64,000 nt of DNA from Clostridia bacterium. GTDB lineage: Bacteria; Bacillota; Clostridia; Oscillospirales; Acutalibacteraceae. The stretch lies in NCBI GenBank assembly GCA_017397105.1, contig JAFQKF010000048.1, forward strand, positions 28,880 through 92,879, written 5' to 3'. A program made the translations under genes and the position numbers. This document shows positions 16,464 through 25,884 of this stretch, piece by piece; the first letter of the stretch is position 1; the number at the start of each line of letters is the position of its first letter. Under the pieces are notes generated by a model. It saw only the letters and a list, made by a program, of their open reading frames with translations. It made no database searches and was not told the DNA's origin.

Positions 16464-18611
16464 TTAAATTGCAACCTTTATTTTTATACTGCCTGTAAAT
16501 TCTTTATGAACACCGTTATATAAGAAGGAAGCTCTGATTCTTTCATCAGCGTTTACGGTGATTTCAGCGCTGCTGCCGTCCTTTACGTATTCAACCGCAA
16601 TAACTCCGTTTTCAGTAGTTATATGCCCTTTTGCACGGTTTATACCGTCAACAAAAACGGGGGAGATAACAACGTCGGTATATGCGCTTGAGGCTTCGGC
16701 CTGACGTATGCCGAGAAGATACGTGAACAGGCACTTTGAAACCGCTCCGAACATGGGATGATTCTTTGAGGATTCGCCGTTCCAGTTTTCCCATAAGGTT
16801 GTAGCGCCGTTTCTTGCCATGTAATCAAAGGAAACCTCGCCCTTGCTTGAAAGTAAATCAAAAGCAAGTTGACCCTCGCCGTTTTCGAAAAGATACTGAG
16901 TAAGGGCAGGGGTGGCGATTATTCCCGTGTCGTACATACCGAGCTTTTTGTATTTCTCAACGGTTTTGCGAAGCGTGAATTCATCGCCGAGGCCTATCTG
17001 CAACGCAAGGCTGTTTGCACCCTGTATATCGCCGCAGTAATTGTGGGAGGCTGCGCTGAAATATGCAACGTTTATTGCTTTTTTGACCCTTTCAATTCTT
17101 TTGGGCAGGAAGGTGACTTCTTTTTCCCTGCCGAGGATTGATGCAATTTCAAGCACCTGCTGCATGAAAAGAACGTAAAGGCACGTGTTTACGTAAGCTT
17201 CGGGGATTTTGATGGGCTCGGGTGCGCACCAGTCGCCAAGGCACCAGCCGTTTTCCTCCTCACGGTAAATCAGGGAGTTTTCGCTTCTGGTTTCAAGGTA
17301 ATCAAAGTAACGCAGCATCTTGGGGAAGAATTCCTCAAGCAAATCCTTATCGCCGTAAAGCTTATAGAATTTGTAGGGCACTTCAACCATTGCGCCGCCC
17401 CAGCCGCAGGGACCTCCGCCCCCGCCCATGAGGGGAGCGGTGTGCTGAACGTGGCCTGTTTTAAGGCACTGACAGTCTGAAATATCGTAGAGCCATTTGC
17501 GGTAAAACTCTTTACTGTCAAGCATCATCATTGCCGCCTCACAGCAAAGCTGACCGTCTCCCGTGTAACCGAGGCGCTCTCTGTGGGGGCAGTCTGACGG
17601 GATGCCGCAATGCATATTGGCAAGCTGAGTGCGTATAAATGCGTTGTAAAGCCAGTTGAGCTGAGGATTATCACATTCAAACGAAGATGTGACGGGACAA
17701 TCAGAATGAACAACGTCAACCCTGAGCGGTACGGCATCGCCCTCTATGCGGAAATATCTGAATCCGTGCCAGAGGAAATGCGGAGCGTATTCCGCCTGAA
17801 TACCGTCGGTTATAAAAGTGTCGGTCTGGTAGCCCTCTTCAAAGTGCATACCGAAATTCTCTTTGTCATAAATATCCTCGGCATAGCTTACGGTTATTTT
17901 TTTACCCTTTTCCTTGCAGGCGATAACCGCATATCCTACGGTGTTTTCACCTGCATCATAAAGCTTTGTTTTACCCTCGTCTTTTATGAGAACAGGGGTA
18001 AGGGTACGGGTTACCTTGTCACAGGGAGAGGTCTGAATGTAAAACTCGGTTTTATCCGCTTCGGTTTCGGTGCTTTCAGTGAAGCAGTCACCGCAGGGCA
18101 GGAGAGAATAATCGTGAGCTTCGCCGTAAAAGAGATTGTTCTCTGTAATAAAGCCTTTGTTCACAAGGGTGGATTTATCCGAAATAACGTTGCCGCTTTC
18201 CTTTTCAAGCAGGTAGCAAAGCTTGGGATGACCGTAAAAGACGTCGCCCTCAACCGTTCTTCTGTTCTGATTATAGTAGCTGTTGCCGAGCATTACCGCA
18301 AGGGTGTTTTCGCCCTCTTTCATAAACTCGGTAACGTCGTACTGAATACAATAGGTTCTGAACGAAAGCTCATCGAAAAGGGGATACAGAAATCCCGATA
18401 AATCTCTGTAGCAGTAGTTTGATGCATTAGGGGCGAGCAAATCCTCGCTCACCTTTTTACCGTTTATATAGAGCTTGAAAGCTCCGAGTCCGCAAATGGT
18501 GATAATTGCTTTTTCGTTTGCTTGAGCGCAGAAGGACTTTTTGAAAATCGGTGCATCACTTTCGGGCATTGTTATCCATTTTGCGTTTTTGAAAATTTCT
18601 TTACTTGTCAT
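16464..18611 (-). CDS. GH78-type alpha-L-rhamnosidase
   Basis: 715 residues from the ATG at 18611, chosen because GGAGG stands 6 nt upstream (an in-frame upstream ATG lacks a site). N-terminal beta domains (AKWITMPESDAPIFKKSF) precede an (alpha/alpha)6 catalytic domain with GIPSDCPHRERLGYTGDGQL and, later, GATTLWENWNGE, both typical GH78 blocks carrying the acidic catalytic residues. There is no signal peptide, so it acts in the cytoplasm on imported rhamnosides. The adjacent GPH symporter is a plausible importer. Confidence 0.88.
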   Translation of the reverse strand: MTSKEIFKNAKWITMPESDAPIFKKSFCAQANEKAIITICGLGAFKLYINGKKVSEDLLAPNASNYCYRDLSGFLYPLFDELSFRTYCIQYDVTEFMKEGENTLAVMLGNSYYNQNRRTVEGDVFYGHPKLCYLLEKESGNVISDKSTLVNKGFITENNLFYGEAHDYSLLPCGDCFTESTETEADKTEFYIQTSPCDKVTRTLTPVLIKDEGKTKLYDAGENTVGYAVIACKEKGKKITVSYAEDIYDKENFGMHFEEGYQTDTFITDGIQAEYAPHFLWHGFRYFRIEGDAVPLRVDVVHSDCPVTSSFECDNPQLNWLYNAFIRTQLANMHCGIPSDCPHRERLGYTGDGQLCCEAAMMMLDSKEFYRKWLYDISDCQCLKTGHVQHTAPLMGGGGGPCGWGGAMVEVPYKFYKLYGDKDLLEEFFPKMLRYFDYLETRSENSLIYREEENGWCLGDWCAPEPIKIPEAYVNTCLYVLFMQQVLEIASILGREKEVTFLPKRIERVKKAINVAYFSAASHNYCGDIQGANSLALQIGLGDEFTLRKTVEKYKKLGMYDTGIIATPALTQYLFENGEGQLAFDLLSSKGEVSFDYMARNGATTLWENWNGESSKNHPMFGAVSKCLFTYLLGIRQAEASSAYTDVVISPVFVDGINRAKGHITTENGVIAVEYVKDGSSAEITVNADERIRASFLYNGVHKEFTGSIKIKVAI

Positions 18612-18684
18612 AACGTACCTCCGTGGGTTGCTGTTAATTAAAGTATACCATTTAATATAGTGTTTTTCAAGCGGCACGTGAAAA

Positions 18685-18715
18685 CAGAGCTGCCCGGAGA
18701 ATACGGACAGCTCTG
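18685..18715 (-). terminator. terminator after the GPH symporter gene
   Basis: CAGAGCTG(C)CCG / CGG(A)CAGCTCTG stem; on the minus strand TTTTC follows. The T-tract is short, so some read-through toward the rhamnosidase gene is possible. Confidence 0.65.
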
Positions 18716-18733
18716 AGTTTTACGGATTTTGTA

Positions 18734-20347
18734 TTACGCTTTTTCGGCGGCTTCGTTTTCAAGCATCTGAACCATTTCTTCAACGGCATTGTTTGTGAGA
18801 TGCTCGTTTGCAAGAAGTGCGCGTCGCTCATTGAGTGCTATATACATTCTTTCGCGTTTTTCGCCTTCAAGGTCATAGAAGATATAAGGTATCATTTTAA
18901 TTATATTGGGGATAAGCTGGATTCCGTTGAAAAGGAAGAATACCTTCTGGTAAATAACCTTACTGCCCTGCGACCAGGGAAGCATATCAATTGTTGAATC
19001 GTAGCCCGACCATTTGAACAGCTTTATTGTAAGCCATGCGTTGATGGGCGAGGTGACTTTTGTTATAAGGTCGGTAAGGATGCTTATAGTACCGTCCGGG
19101 CGTTCACCCGTCATGTATTCGGTATAGTCGTTTATTTCTCTTGAAAGCTCGGCTTCGAATACCTTTGACGGGCCGTTATTGAATCCGTTTATGCCGTAGA
19201 ACAACGCGTAAATGCCTATGATTGCCCACTTTTTATCAACAACGGGGCAGCCGAGGGCGAACATTCCCAGCACGCACAGCAAATCCCACAGCCTCAGCCA
19301 GATTACGGCTTTACGGTTGTTGTTCTTGAAAATCTTCTGGAATTTCGGGATGAAGGCGAGGCTGAGCGTATCAAAGATGTTATAAGGCAGATATGCGAGG
19401 AAGGAGTAGAAGGTGCCGCCGAAGATTTCCATCTGGGTTACAACGTCCCATGAATATCCGCCCGAGCTCCACCAGCTTACGGAGAAGTTGGCGAGGAAAT
19501 TCCTCATGGCGTATTTGTTCTTGAGAACGTAGAAAATGGATTTCTGAATGGGAGCGGGCTTGGGCTGGAGGATTATTCTCTCCTTGCAGCCTATTGCCAT
19601 AGCTATGTTGCTCATGCAGCCGAGCATTGCAGTGCCGCAGGTAATGAGGGCGAAAATAACGGGCATGGGAGCGTTGATGTATCCCTTGTTGTTGAGCTCA
19701 AGCAGGGGGAGAAATGTGATGTAAACAAGCTGAGCGCCCATTTCGCCGATGTAGTTGTTTACAAGACCCATGTTGATTCTGTCCTTGGGATTGGGGGTCT
19801 GCAGGGTCAGCATATTGTTCCTCGGGATTGTGTAAATCGTCGAGAAGGTTTCCTGAATAAACAGCAGAACGAAAACGAATATGATTTTCTTCGGGTCGTT
19901 ACCTGCCTTGTCGCCAAGGAAGAGAGCACCGCTGTAAAGTACCGCCGTGCTCAGGAAATAGGGGATTGCGGTAAAGATTATGTAGGGTCTTGCCTTACCC
20001 CAACGGGTTCTGGTTCTGTCGTAAACGGCGCCCATGAGGGGGTTATTAAGAATATCGTAAATACTGATAAGCGTAAGGATTACGGTGACGTACACCATAT
20101 CTATCTTCAGAACGTTTACAAAGTAAAGTGTTCTGTAATAGGTGATACCGCTGAGAAGTCTTGTTGCAAATTCCGCAACGGCGGGGAAAGCCATTTCCTT
20201 GGGAGTGAGAACTCCCGTGTGGAACATTCTTATTGCTATCTGATTATACTTGCTCAGCTTGCCCTGAGCGAGGGAAGCGGCGGAATCTTTTTCCGCACCG
20301 AAGACTTTTTCGCTTAAGCTTCTTTGCTGAACGTTGTTTTCGCTCAT
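18734..20347 (-). CDS. MFS sugar:cation symporter, GPH family
   Basis: 537 residues, about 12 membrane spans. NPLMGAVYDRTRTRWGKARPYI between spans 2 and 3 is the GPH (glycoside-pentoside-hexuronide) signature. The long C-terminal cytoplasmic tail (RMYIALNERRALLANEH) resembles that of the second GPH carrier at 22.9 kb. Its ATG overlaps the stop of the Ig-like protein gene by 4 bp. The substrate is unknown; the rhamnosidase just downstream suggests a rhamnose-containing glycoside. Confidence 0.85.
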   Translation of the reverse strand: MSENNVQQRSLSEKVFGAEKDSAASLAQGKLSKYNQIAIRMFHTGVLTPKEMAFPAVAEFATRLLSGITYYRTLYFVNVLKIDMVYVTVILTLISIYDILNNPLMGAVYDRTRTRWGKARPYIIFTAIPYFLSTAVLYSGALFLGDKAGNDPKKIIFVFVLLFIQETFSTIYTIPRNNMLTLQTPNPKDRINMGLVNNYIGEMGAQLVYITFLPLLELNNKGYINAPMPVIFALITCGTAMLGCMSNIAMAIGCKERIILQPKPAPIQKSIFYVLKNKYAMRNFLANFSVSWWSSGGYSWDVVTQMEIFGGTFYSFLAYLPYNIFDTLSLAFIPKFQKIFKNNNRKAVIWLRLWDLLCVLGMFALGCPVVDKKWAIIGIYALFYGINGFNNGPSKVFEAELSREINDYTEYMTGERPDGTISILTDLITKVTSPINAWLTIKLFKWSGYDSTIDMLPWSQGSKVIYQKVFFLFNGIQLIPNIIKMIPYIFYDLEGEKRERMYIALNERRALLANEHLTNNAVEEMVQMLENEAAEKA

Positions 20348-21735
20348 TTTACAGTCACCTCACAAGTAGCTTTGTAGTATCCGTCGTCAGTGAGTGCGTA
20401 AACACTTGAGGTACCTGCTCCGATTGCAGTAACAACACCGTTTTCATCAACGGTTGCAACACTTTCATCGGTTGAATACCATTTTACGCTCTTGACGGTA
20501 GCGTTGCCGGGGGAAACGCTGATTTTAAGTGCGAGTGTTTCGCCGGCGGAGATTTCTGCGCTGTGCTTGTTGATTTTGATTCCCTCAACGGAGGTCCTTA
20601 CGTAAACCGTGCAGGAATCGGAATAGGTTTTACCCCGGAATTCAAAGCTTGCCGTTATTATTGCTTCACCGTCTTTTTTGCCTGCGGTGAAGTAGCCCTC
20701 GTCATCAACGCTGACGATGCTTTCATCTGAGCTTGACCATTTTACGGTGTATGCTGTGGGGTCATCGCAGGTGAGAGTGGCGAGAAGATTGTCTGTTGTT
20801 TTCTGCTCAACTGCCATGGTTTCGTTGTTGAGGTCGAGTGACGGCCAGGTGAAGCTGAATTTATTCTTTTCGTTGAGGATGAATTTTACGTCAGCGTTGC
20901 CCAGCTGTGAGTATTCATCAGTAAAAGTCACCGTTGACGAAACGGGCATATTCTTGCCGTATTCGAGGAAGGTGAGCTTGTTTGTAAGCCTGTCAACCCT
21001 AAAGGTTATGTAAATATCCTCGTAACTCACTTCAAGCGGAGTGTGAGTGAGCACACCGTCAAATATTCCTGCGGTAAGGGCGGCAATCTGCTCATCGCTT
21101 TTTGGGCGGAAGTTTTTCTGAATCACGGAATCTGCACCGAAAGCTCTTGTTTCGGGCTTGAAACGGATGGTTACGGAGTAGTCGCCTCTGTATAATAGAT
21201 TGTAGGGATAGGCGTATCCGCAGTCCTCACAGTTTTCGTGCGCAACGTCGCTTTCAATGCCGCAGGACGGGCATCTGTAATACTGATAGCTGCACTCAAA
21301 ACTGTCCGCCTGAGAAGCGGTAAGATTCGGAATCCAAAGCAAATCGTCAAAACCTTCTCCGAAACCGGAGGTAACGTTTTGGGTAGAATCTTCAAGATAT
21401 GAAACTGCGCTGTCCTTGATGTGCCCCATGGCTTTGAACACAAAATCCGAGCCTGTTGTTTCAATAGTATCGGAATCGATATCAAAAGAGTCCGAAACTT
21501 CCAGCTTCGGCTTTTCCTCAAGGGCTTTTTCAACCGAAAGATTGAGCAGGTCGATTGCATCCTGAACGGTTTCAGGTGCAGGCGAAAGCCCTTCTTCGTT
21601 GTTTACGGGAGGGAAAGAGCCCTCCATATTGAGTACCTCGTTGAGGCCCCATGCGAAGAAAGCGGCGAAGATTATGCACAGCAGAACAACAATGCCTTTC
21701 AAAAGGAGACTTTTGTAATCACGTTCTTTTTTCAT
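20344..21735 (-). CDS. membrane-anchored zinc-ribbon protein with two Ig-like (Big_2) domains
   Basis: 463 residues. One membrane span at about 10-30 leaves the rest outside. A Cys4 ribbon CPSCGIESDVAHENCEDCGY lies near 150-170. Two bacterial Ig-like Big_2 domains occupy about 310-385 (VKWSSSDESIVSVDDEGYF) and 387-463 (VKWYSTDESVATVDENGVV). It overlaps both neighbours by 4 bp (ATGA), so three genes form one translationally coupled operon ending in a GPH symporter. A surface glycan-binding or sensing role for the transporter is a guess. Confidence 0.75.
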   Translation of the reverse strand: MKKERDYKSLLLKGIVVLLCIIFAAFFAWGLNEVLNMEGSFPPVNNEEGLSPAPETVQDAIDLLNLSVEKALEEKPKLEVSDSFDIDSDTIETTGSDFVFKAMGHIKDSAVSYLEDSTQNVTSGFGEGFDDLLWIPNLTASQADSFECSYQYYRCPSCGIESDVAHENCEDCGYAYPYNLLYRGDYSVTIRFKPETRAFGADSVIQKNFRPKSDEQIAALTAGIFDGVLTHTPLEVSYEDIYITFRVDRLTNKLTFLEYGKNMPVSSTVTFTDEYSQLGNADVKFILNEKNKFSFTWPSLDLNNETMAVEQKTTDNLLATLTCDDPTAYTVKWSSSDESIVSVDDEGYFTAGKKDGEAIITASFEFRGKTYSDSCTVYVRTSVEGIKINKHSAEISAGETLALKISVSPGNATVKSVKWYSTDESVATVDENGVVTAIGAGTSSVYALTDDGYYKATCEVTVK

Positions 21736-22622
21736 TTTACGTCAGCCTCCCCGTTTTCATTTTGCTGTTTGAGAAACGCCTCTTCTTCTTTGGCGATTTC
21801 TTCCTCAATAGCTCTTGTTTCCGCCGTTTCCACTACAGGCTGCGGCAAATCCTCAAGCTTGATTTCGCCTGATTTGACTTTTTTGTAAATAGCCGCTCTT
21901 TCAAGCCAGCCTTCGTCGTATTCAACGGGTATTCCTTTTTTGACAAGCAGGAAATTGACAACGAAAACAGCCGCCATCATTATTGCCGTGACGATAAGAC
22001 CGAAGCTGAGAGAGCCCGAAACCATTGTGCCGTCATTGCCTGCGGTGTCGCAAAAGTTTTTCATGAAAATGAAAGCAGGTACGGTTGCCGTAAAGCCGAG
22101 CGCACTGAATACGCATACGAATTTCTGCATATTCCTGATGCTCAGGAATCCTAACAGCGAAAACAGGAGAATGAAAACCGATAAGACCGCAAGCACCGCC
22201 TCGGCAATAATTGCATATGTAAGGGCGGTAAAGGCTTCGCCTGCGATTTCGGAGCCGCCCATGCCGAGTATAAAATTCAGAGTTCCCGAGGAGAAAATAT
22301 TGTATATTCCGAGAGCGCTTATGCCTATGCTCTCCTCGTAAAAAGGTAAGGTTAAAACCGCATTTGCGGCAGGCAGAAGCAGAGAAACAAGCGGCAGAAG
22401 CATAACGCACAGGCGTGCAATGGTGAGCTTACTGCCAATGAATGATGCCTTGAGATTCCTGATTTTGATTTTCACCGATGCCATTGAAAGCTCCGCAAGC
22501 TTTGCTTCGGTGTAAAAATTTTCTTCAAAATTGTAGAATCTCATGTTTACGCCGCACGAGGGACAGTGCTGACCAAGGTCAGTCAGCCTGAGTTTTTTGC
22601 CGCATTTTGGGCAGGCACTCAT
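21732..22622 (-). CDS. N-terminal zinc-ribbon, polytopic membrane protein
   Basis: 296 residues from the ATG at 22622, set by AAGGAGG 9 nt upstream; a longer in-frame version lacks a site. CPKCGKKLRLTDLGQHCPSCG (residues 4-24) is a double CxxC ribbon; four membrane spans follow between about 80 and 235 and the C-terminus is acidic and coiled. It is first in the operon with the Ig-like protein and the GPH symporter. No named family is recognised. Confidence 0.7.
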   Translation of the reverse strand: MSACPKCGKKLRLTDLGQHCPSCGVNMRFYNFEENFYTEAKLAELSMASVKIKIRNLKASFIGSKLTIARLCVMLLPLVSLLLPAANAVLTLPFYEESIGISALGIYNIFSSGTLNFILGMGGSEIAGEAFTALTYAIIAEAVLAVLSVFILLFSLLGFLSIRNMQKFVCVFSALGFTATVPAFIFMKNFCDTAGNDGTMVSGSLSFGLIVTAIMMAAVFVVNFLLVKKGIPVEYDEGWLERAAIYKKVKSGEIKLEDLPQPVVETAETRAIEEEIAKEEEAFLKQQNENGEADVK

Positions 22623-22934
22623 GTTAAACAACCTCCTTGTAGCTATATGTTTGAAAAATTGATTGTGCTTTTGGCGATGTTGCACAAAAACAGACACAAT
22701 AAACTAATTAAATTATAAACTTTTATTCGCTTAAATACAATACGAAAAATAAAAATATTTTTTTTGAAAATTTTGCCTTTTGATTACGTGTATGACGGTA
22801 TTTTGATAAACCTTTAAATTTTTACAGGTTGGTTTGGCGCATAAGCATGGTGCAGATAAGGGTCGGTATGTAATTGACAGCATGGTATGCAATGTGTTAT
22901 TATATTAATTAAGAAAAAACAAGGTGGCGATTTT
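22623..22934. other. divergent intergenic region between two GPH loci
   Basis: 312 bp of AT-rich DNA without a gene. It holds the plus promoter described at 22874-22903 and must hold the promoter of the minus-strand operon, which I cannot place with confidence. Confidence 0.5.
22874..22903 (+). promoter_or_regulatory. sigma-A type promoter of the second GPH gene
   Basis: TTGACA (22874-22879), 18-bp spacer, TATTAT (22898-22903). Confidence 0.75.
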
Positions 22935-24440
22935 TTGTCTGACAAGTTAACGGATACCTCTGCTGTTCAGGAACAGCAGGAGCAAGCGGCACCCCCGAAA
23001 AAGCTTGTAGCGCCAAGGGAAATTGCGGCTTATGCGCTGACCTCTTACGGAATCAATAACCTTAATTCATTTATCGGCTCAACCAAGCAGTATTTTATGA
23101 TGAGCTTTCTCGGCATATCGGGAACTCAGTACGGCGTGCTCGGCACTGCATCTTCCATATGGGATGCGATGGACGATCCTATCTCGGGAGTTGTCATTGA
23201 CCGTATGCGTACCAGATGGGGCAGATTGCGTCCGTTTCTGGTTTTTCCCACTCCGCTCTGGGCGCTTACGTCAATTCTTTTCTACGTTGTGCCGGGAAAC
23301 TTCAGCGTTCAGCAGAGATTCTGGTATGCGCTTATTTCAACCATTATTCACGGTATTGGATTTTCATATCTCAACGGCTGGGAGCTTTTGCTCTACAATA
23401 TCACTCCGAATACCGATGAACGAAGCCGTCTTATTGCAACCAATAAGTTTGTAAATCTGTTTACGTATCTGCCGTCGCTTGTACCGCTGTTTGTTGATTT
23501 CATACCGTCGATAACCTCAAACAACGTAACTCAGCCGACTGTTTACACGTCGTTCTCGGTTGTTTTCGTTATATTTGCGATTTTCTGTACACTGTTCGGA
23601 TTTTTCAATATGAGGGAAAGGGTTTCCGTTGCCTCTAAAGAAGAGATGAAAGAAAAGGGCATATTGAAATCGGTTGTAACGATTTTTAAATGCAGACCGC
23701 TGTTTGTCCTTTTGCTTTCAAATTTCTTTGCAAGTGTAAAAGGCGTAGGCGGCGCTTCGGAGGATTTCTTCTGGCTTAACTGCACGGGAAGGCTTTCCAA
23801 CCGCTTGCTTGCGAGTCTTTTTACGGGAATTCCAAACTACGTAATTACTCCTCTTGCACCCAAAATGGTTGAGAAACTCGGTCTGAGAACCACTGCGATT
23901 TCGGCAGGTATTTTCAGTGCGGTTGCTTATACGGCGCTTTACTTTATCGGTTATTCTCCCACCGAAAGCAGTCTTGTCAATTTCATATGGGTAACCTTTG
24001 CGCTTACAATCTGCGGCCTGCCCAACCACGTTATGAGCGTGTGTGACCCGCTTCTCAAGGGTGATATGTACGATTATCTTGAGTGGACCTCAGGTATCAG
24101 AAGCGAAGGTCTTGTAAATGCGGTTTCGGGTTACGTGAACAAGCTTTCCGGCAGTGTCATCAGCCTTCTTTCGGGCGCTGTGTTTGACTGGATTAAATTC
24201 AAACCTCAGAAGGATATGTTCGGCAATATCGTTCCTCACACAAACCCCAAGGTGCTCAAGGGAATCTGGGGAATCTTCTGCCTTGCACCTGCTGTGGCAA
24301 GGTACGGATATGCGTTGGCGCTGTTGCTGTTCAACGTTCACGGCAAGCTTAAGAATCAGATGCTCATTGAGCTTGATGAACGCCATGCGGAACGAGCGGA
24401 GAGTATCAAAGCTGTGCTCGATTCGGAAAATGCAACATAG
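22935..24440 (+). CDS. MFS sugar:cation symporter, GPH family (second copy)
   Basis: 501 residues from a TTG at 22935, chosen because AAGGTGG lies 8-14 nt upstream while the in-frame ATG at 22887 overlaps the promoter. About 12 membrane spans. DDPISGVVIDRMRTRWGRLR is the GPH signature. A conserved cytoplasmic C-terminal tail follows (IELDERHAERAESI). It is a paralogue of the carrier at 18.7-20.3 kb, on the opposite strand. It stands alone with its own promoter; the substrate is unknown. Confidence 0.85.
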   Translation: MSDKLTDTSAVQEQQEQAAPPKKLVAPREIAAYALTSYGINNLNSFIGSTKQYFMMSFLGISGTQYGVLGTASSIWDAMDDPISGVVIDRMRTRWGRLRPFLVFPTPLWALTSILFYVVPGNFSVQQRFWYALISTIIHGIGFSYLNGWELLLYNITPNTDERSRLIATNKFVNLFTYLPSLVPLFVDFIPSITSNNVTQPTVYTSFSVVFVIFAIFCTLFGFFNMRERVSVASKEEMKEKGILKSVVTIFKCRPLFVLLLSNFFASVKGVGGASEDFFWLNCTGRLSNRLLASLFTGIPNYVITPLAPKMVEKLGLRTTAISAGIFSAVAYTALYFIGYSPTESSLVNFIWVTFALTICGLPNHVMSVCDPLLKGDMYDYLEWTSGIRSEGLVNAVSGYVNKLSGSVISLLSGAVFDWIKFKPQKDMFGNIVPHTNPKVLKGIWGIFCLAPAVARYGYALALLLFNVHGKLKNQMLIELDERHAERAESIKAVLDSENAT

Positions 24441-24507
24441 AATAATGAAATAAATATTAATATAATTGTTTAAAATAATAAAAACAGCAAAAAGTTGAAA
24501 AAAGGGC

Positions 24508-24536
24508 TTGACTGCGGATTGGTTTTGTGCTATTAT
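24508..24536 (+). promoter_or_regulatory. promoter of the rpmG-secE-nusG operon
   Basis: TTGACT (24508-24513), exact 17-bp spacer, TATTAT (24531-24536). Confidence 0.85.
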
Positions 24537-24543
24537 AGCCGTA

Positions 24544-24594
24544 CCTCTGCGGGAGGGTTCTTTTTTTGTGCCCATTTTCCCGAACTTACAGAGG
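24544..24594 (+). promoter_or_regulatory. hairpin in the rpmG leader
   Basis: CCTCTG (24544-24549) pairs with CAGAGG (24589-24594), and CGGGA / TCCCG extend the stem inside it. A T7 run lies within the loop. It could affect early elongation or mRNA stability; no known leader class is recognised. Confidence 0.4.
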
Positions 24595-24629
24595 GAGGCT
24601 AAAAATTCCGAAAAATGGAGGTGCCGCAA

Positions 24630-24794
24630 ATGGCTGCTAACGGTAAGAGAGTAAAAATCACCCTTTCTTGCACCGAATGCAAACAGCGCAACTACAACAC
24701 AGTCAAAAACAAGCAGAACACACCCGACAGACTGGAAATGAACAAGTACTGCCGCTTCTGCAGGAAACACACGGTTCACAAGGAAACAAAGTAA
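24630..24794 (+). CDS. rpmG: 50S ribosomal protein L33
   Basis: 54 residues. [17 protein letters not shown] and [18 protein letters not shown] carry both CxxC pairs, so this is the zinc-binding (C+) form of L33. TGGAGG precedes the ATG by 8 nt. First gene of the rpmG-secE-nusG group, a standard Firmicutes order. Confidence 0.97.
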   Translation: MAANGKRVKITLSCTECKQRNYNTVKNKQNTPDRLEMNKYCRFCRKHTVHKETK

Positions 24795-24811
24795 ACACAG
24801 GAGGAATACCG

Positions 24812-25186
24812 ATGGCGAAAAAGGAAGTCTCCGCAGCTGCTGAAAAAGTTGCCAAGGCTGAGAAAGCCACAAAGAAGGCTGAAAAGCAGAAGAATCCCAA
24901 CGGCAATTTCTTCCAGCGTGCATGCAAAGCGATCAAAAAGTTTTGCAAGGACCTCAAAGGTGAGGTTAAGAAGGTTGTATGGACCGACGCAAAAACCGTC
25001 CTTAAATCAAGCGGCGTTGTTTTTCTTGTGGTCGCAATCTGCGGCGTTGTTATCTTTGGTGTAGACGAGCTTCTTGCTTTCCTTCTTTCTCTTCTTAAGA
25101 GAGCTGCTGAAAGCATCAGCGAAGCAGGTGCAGAAGAAACAACCACCGCAATGATGGCGTTGAGCAGAATTTTCACTCTTAACTGA
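24812..25186 (+). CDS. secE: preprotein translocase subunit SecE
   Basis: 124 residues from the ATG at 24812 (AGGAGG upstream). The Lys/Ala-rich N-terminal extension (1-40) is longer than in minimal SecE. The conserved block LKGEVKKVVWTDAKTVLKSSG is followed by a single membrane span. It clamps SecY in the membrane. It lies between rpmG and nusG as usual. The C-terminal 20 residues after the span are unusually long and Thr/Glu-rich. Confidence 0.95.
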   Translation: MAKKEVSAAAEKVAKAEKATKKAEKQKNPNGNFFQRACKAIKKFCKDLKGEVKKVVWTDAKTVLKSSGVVFLVVAICGVVIFGVDELLAFLLSLLKRAAESISEAGAEETTTAMMALSRIFTLN

Positions 25187-25203
25187 TTAAGGGAGGAAAA
25201 TTT

Positions 25204-25755
25204 ATGGCTATCGACGCAAGATGGTATGCAGTTCATACCTACTCAGGTTACGAAAACAAGGTTGCTACCAACATTGAAAAGGTAGTTGAAAACCGCAAAA
25301 TGCAGGATCAGATTCTCGATGTAAAGATTCCCACCGAAACGGTAATCGAGGTTGAGAAGAAGAAAGAGGTTGAGCGTAAGCTTTTCCCCGGTTACGTTCT
25401 TGTTAAGGTAGCTGTTACTCCTGATAAGGATAACAGACCCGTCATGAGCGACGATGCATGGTTCGTTATTCGTAACACAAGAGGCGTTACGGGCTTCGTT
25501 GGCCCGGAAAGCAAGGCAACCCCTCTCTCCGAGGAAGAGGTTCTCAGACTCGGCGTTGAAAAGAAGAGCATTGAGGTTAATTACCAGGTTGGCGATACCG
25601 TCAACATTATTGCTGAGATTTTCGACGGATTTCAGGGCGTTGTTCAGGAAATCAATCTTGACGAAAACACAGTCAGAGTTACGGTTTCCGTTCTCTTCGG
25701 CAAAGAAACAGACGTTGTACTTGAGCTTGATCAGGTAGAGCTTGCCGAGGATTAA
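25204..25755 (+). CDS. nusG: transcription termination/antitermination factor NusG
   Basis: 183 residues. The NGN domain begins ARWYAVHTYSGYENKVA and contains RKLFPGYVLVKV; a KOW domain lies at the end (VGDTVNIIAEIFDGFQGVVQEIN). It binds RNA polymerase and couples it to pausing, Rho or ribosomes. It is 17 bp after secE. Confidence 0.97.
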   Translation: MAIDARWYAVHTYSGYENKVATNIEKVVENRKMQDQILDVKIPTETVIEVEKKKEVERKLFPGYVLVKVAVTPDKDNRPVMSDDAWFVIRNTRGVTGFVGPESKATPLSEEEVLRLGVEKKSIEVNYQVGDTVNIIAEIFDGFQGVVQEINLDENTVRVTVSVLFGKETDVVLELDQVELAED

Positions 25756-25825
25756 TCACGGTAATTTGAGGGCTATGCCCTTTCAAATTAAGCGCTTTGG
25801 AGCGCGGCCGCGCTTTTGCGGTTTC

Positions 25826-25861
25826 GTGGGAGGAGTTCAAGAAAGCTCCGCAATTTACCAC
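25826..25861 (+). promoter_or_regulatory. putative ribosomal protein L1 binding site upstream of rplK
   Basis: GTGG (25826-25829) and CCAC (25858-25861) close a structure that contains GGGAGGAG and GCTCC. Nearly the same arrangement recurs before rplA. L1 is known to repress the L11-L1 operon by binding such a helix in the mRNA; assignment rests on the repetition and position. Confidence 0.55.
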
Positions 25862-25884
25862 ATTTTATTGGAGGTTAACAAATT

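Noticed and set aside
24090-24923. 277-codon minus-strand frame over the GPH/rpmG junction
   Set aside because: It is antisense to the clear GPH symporter, rpmG and secE genes and has no family features.
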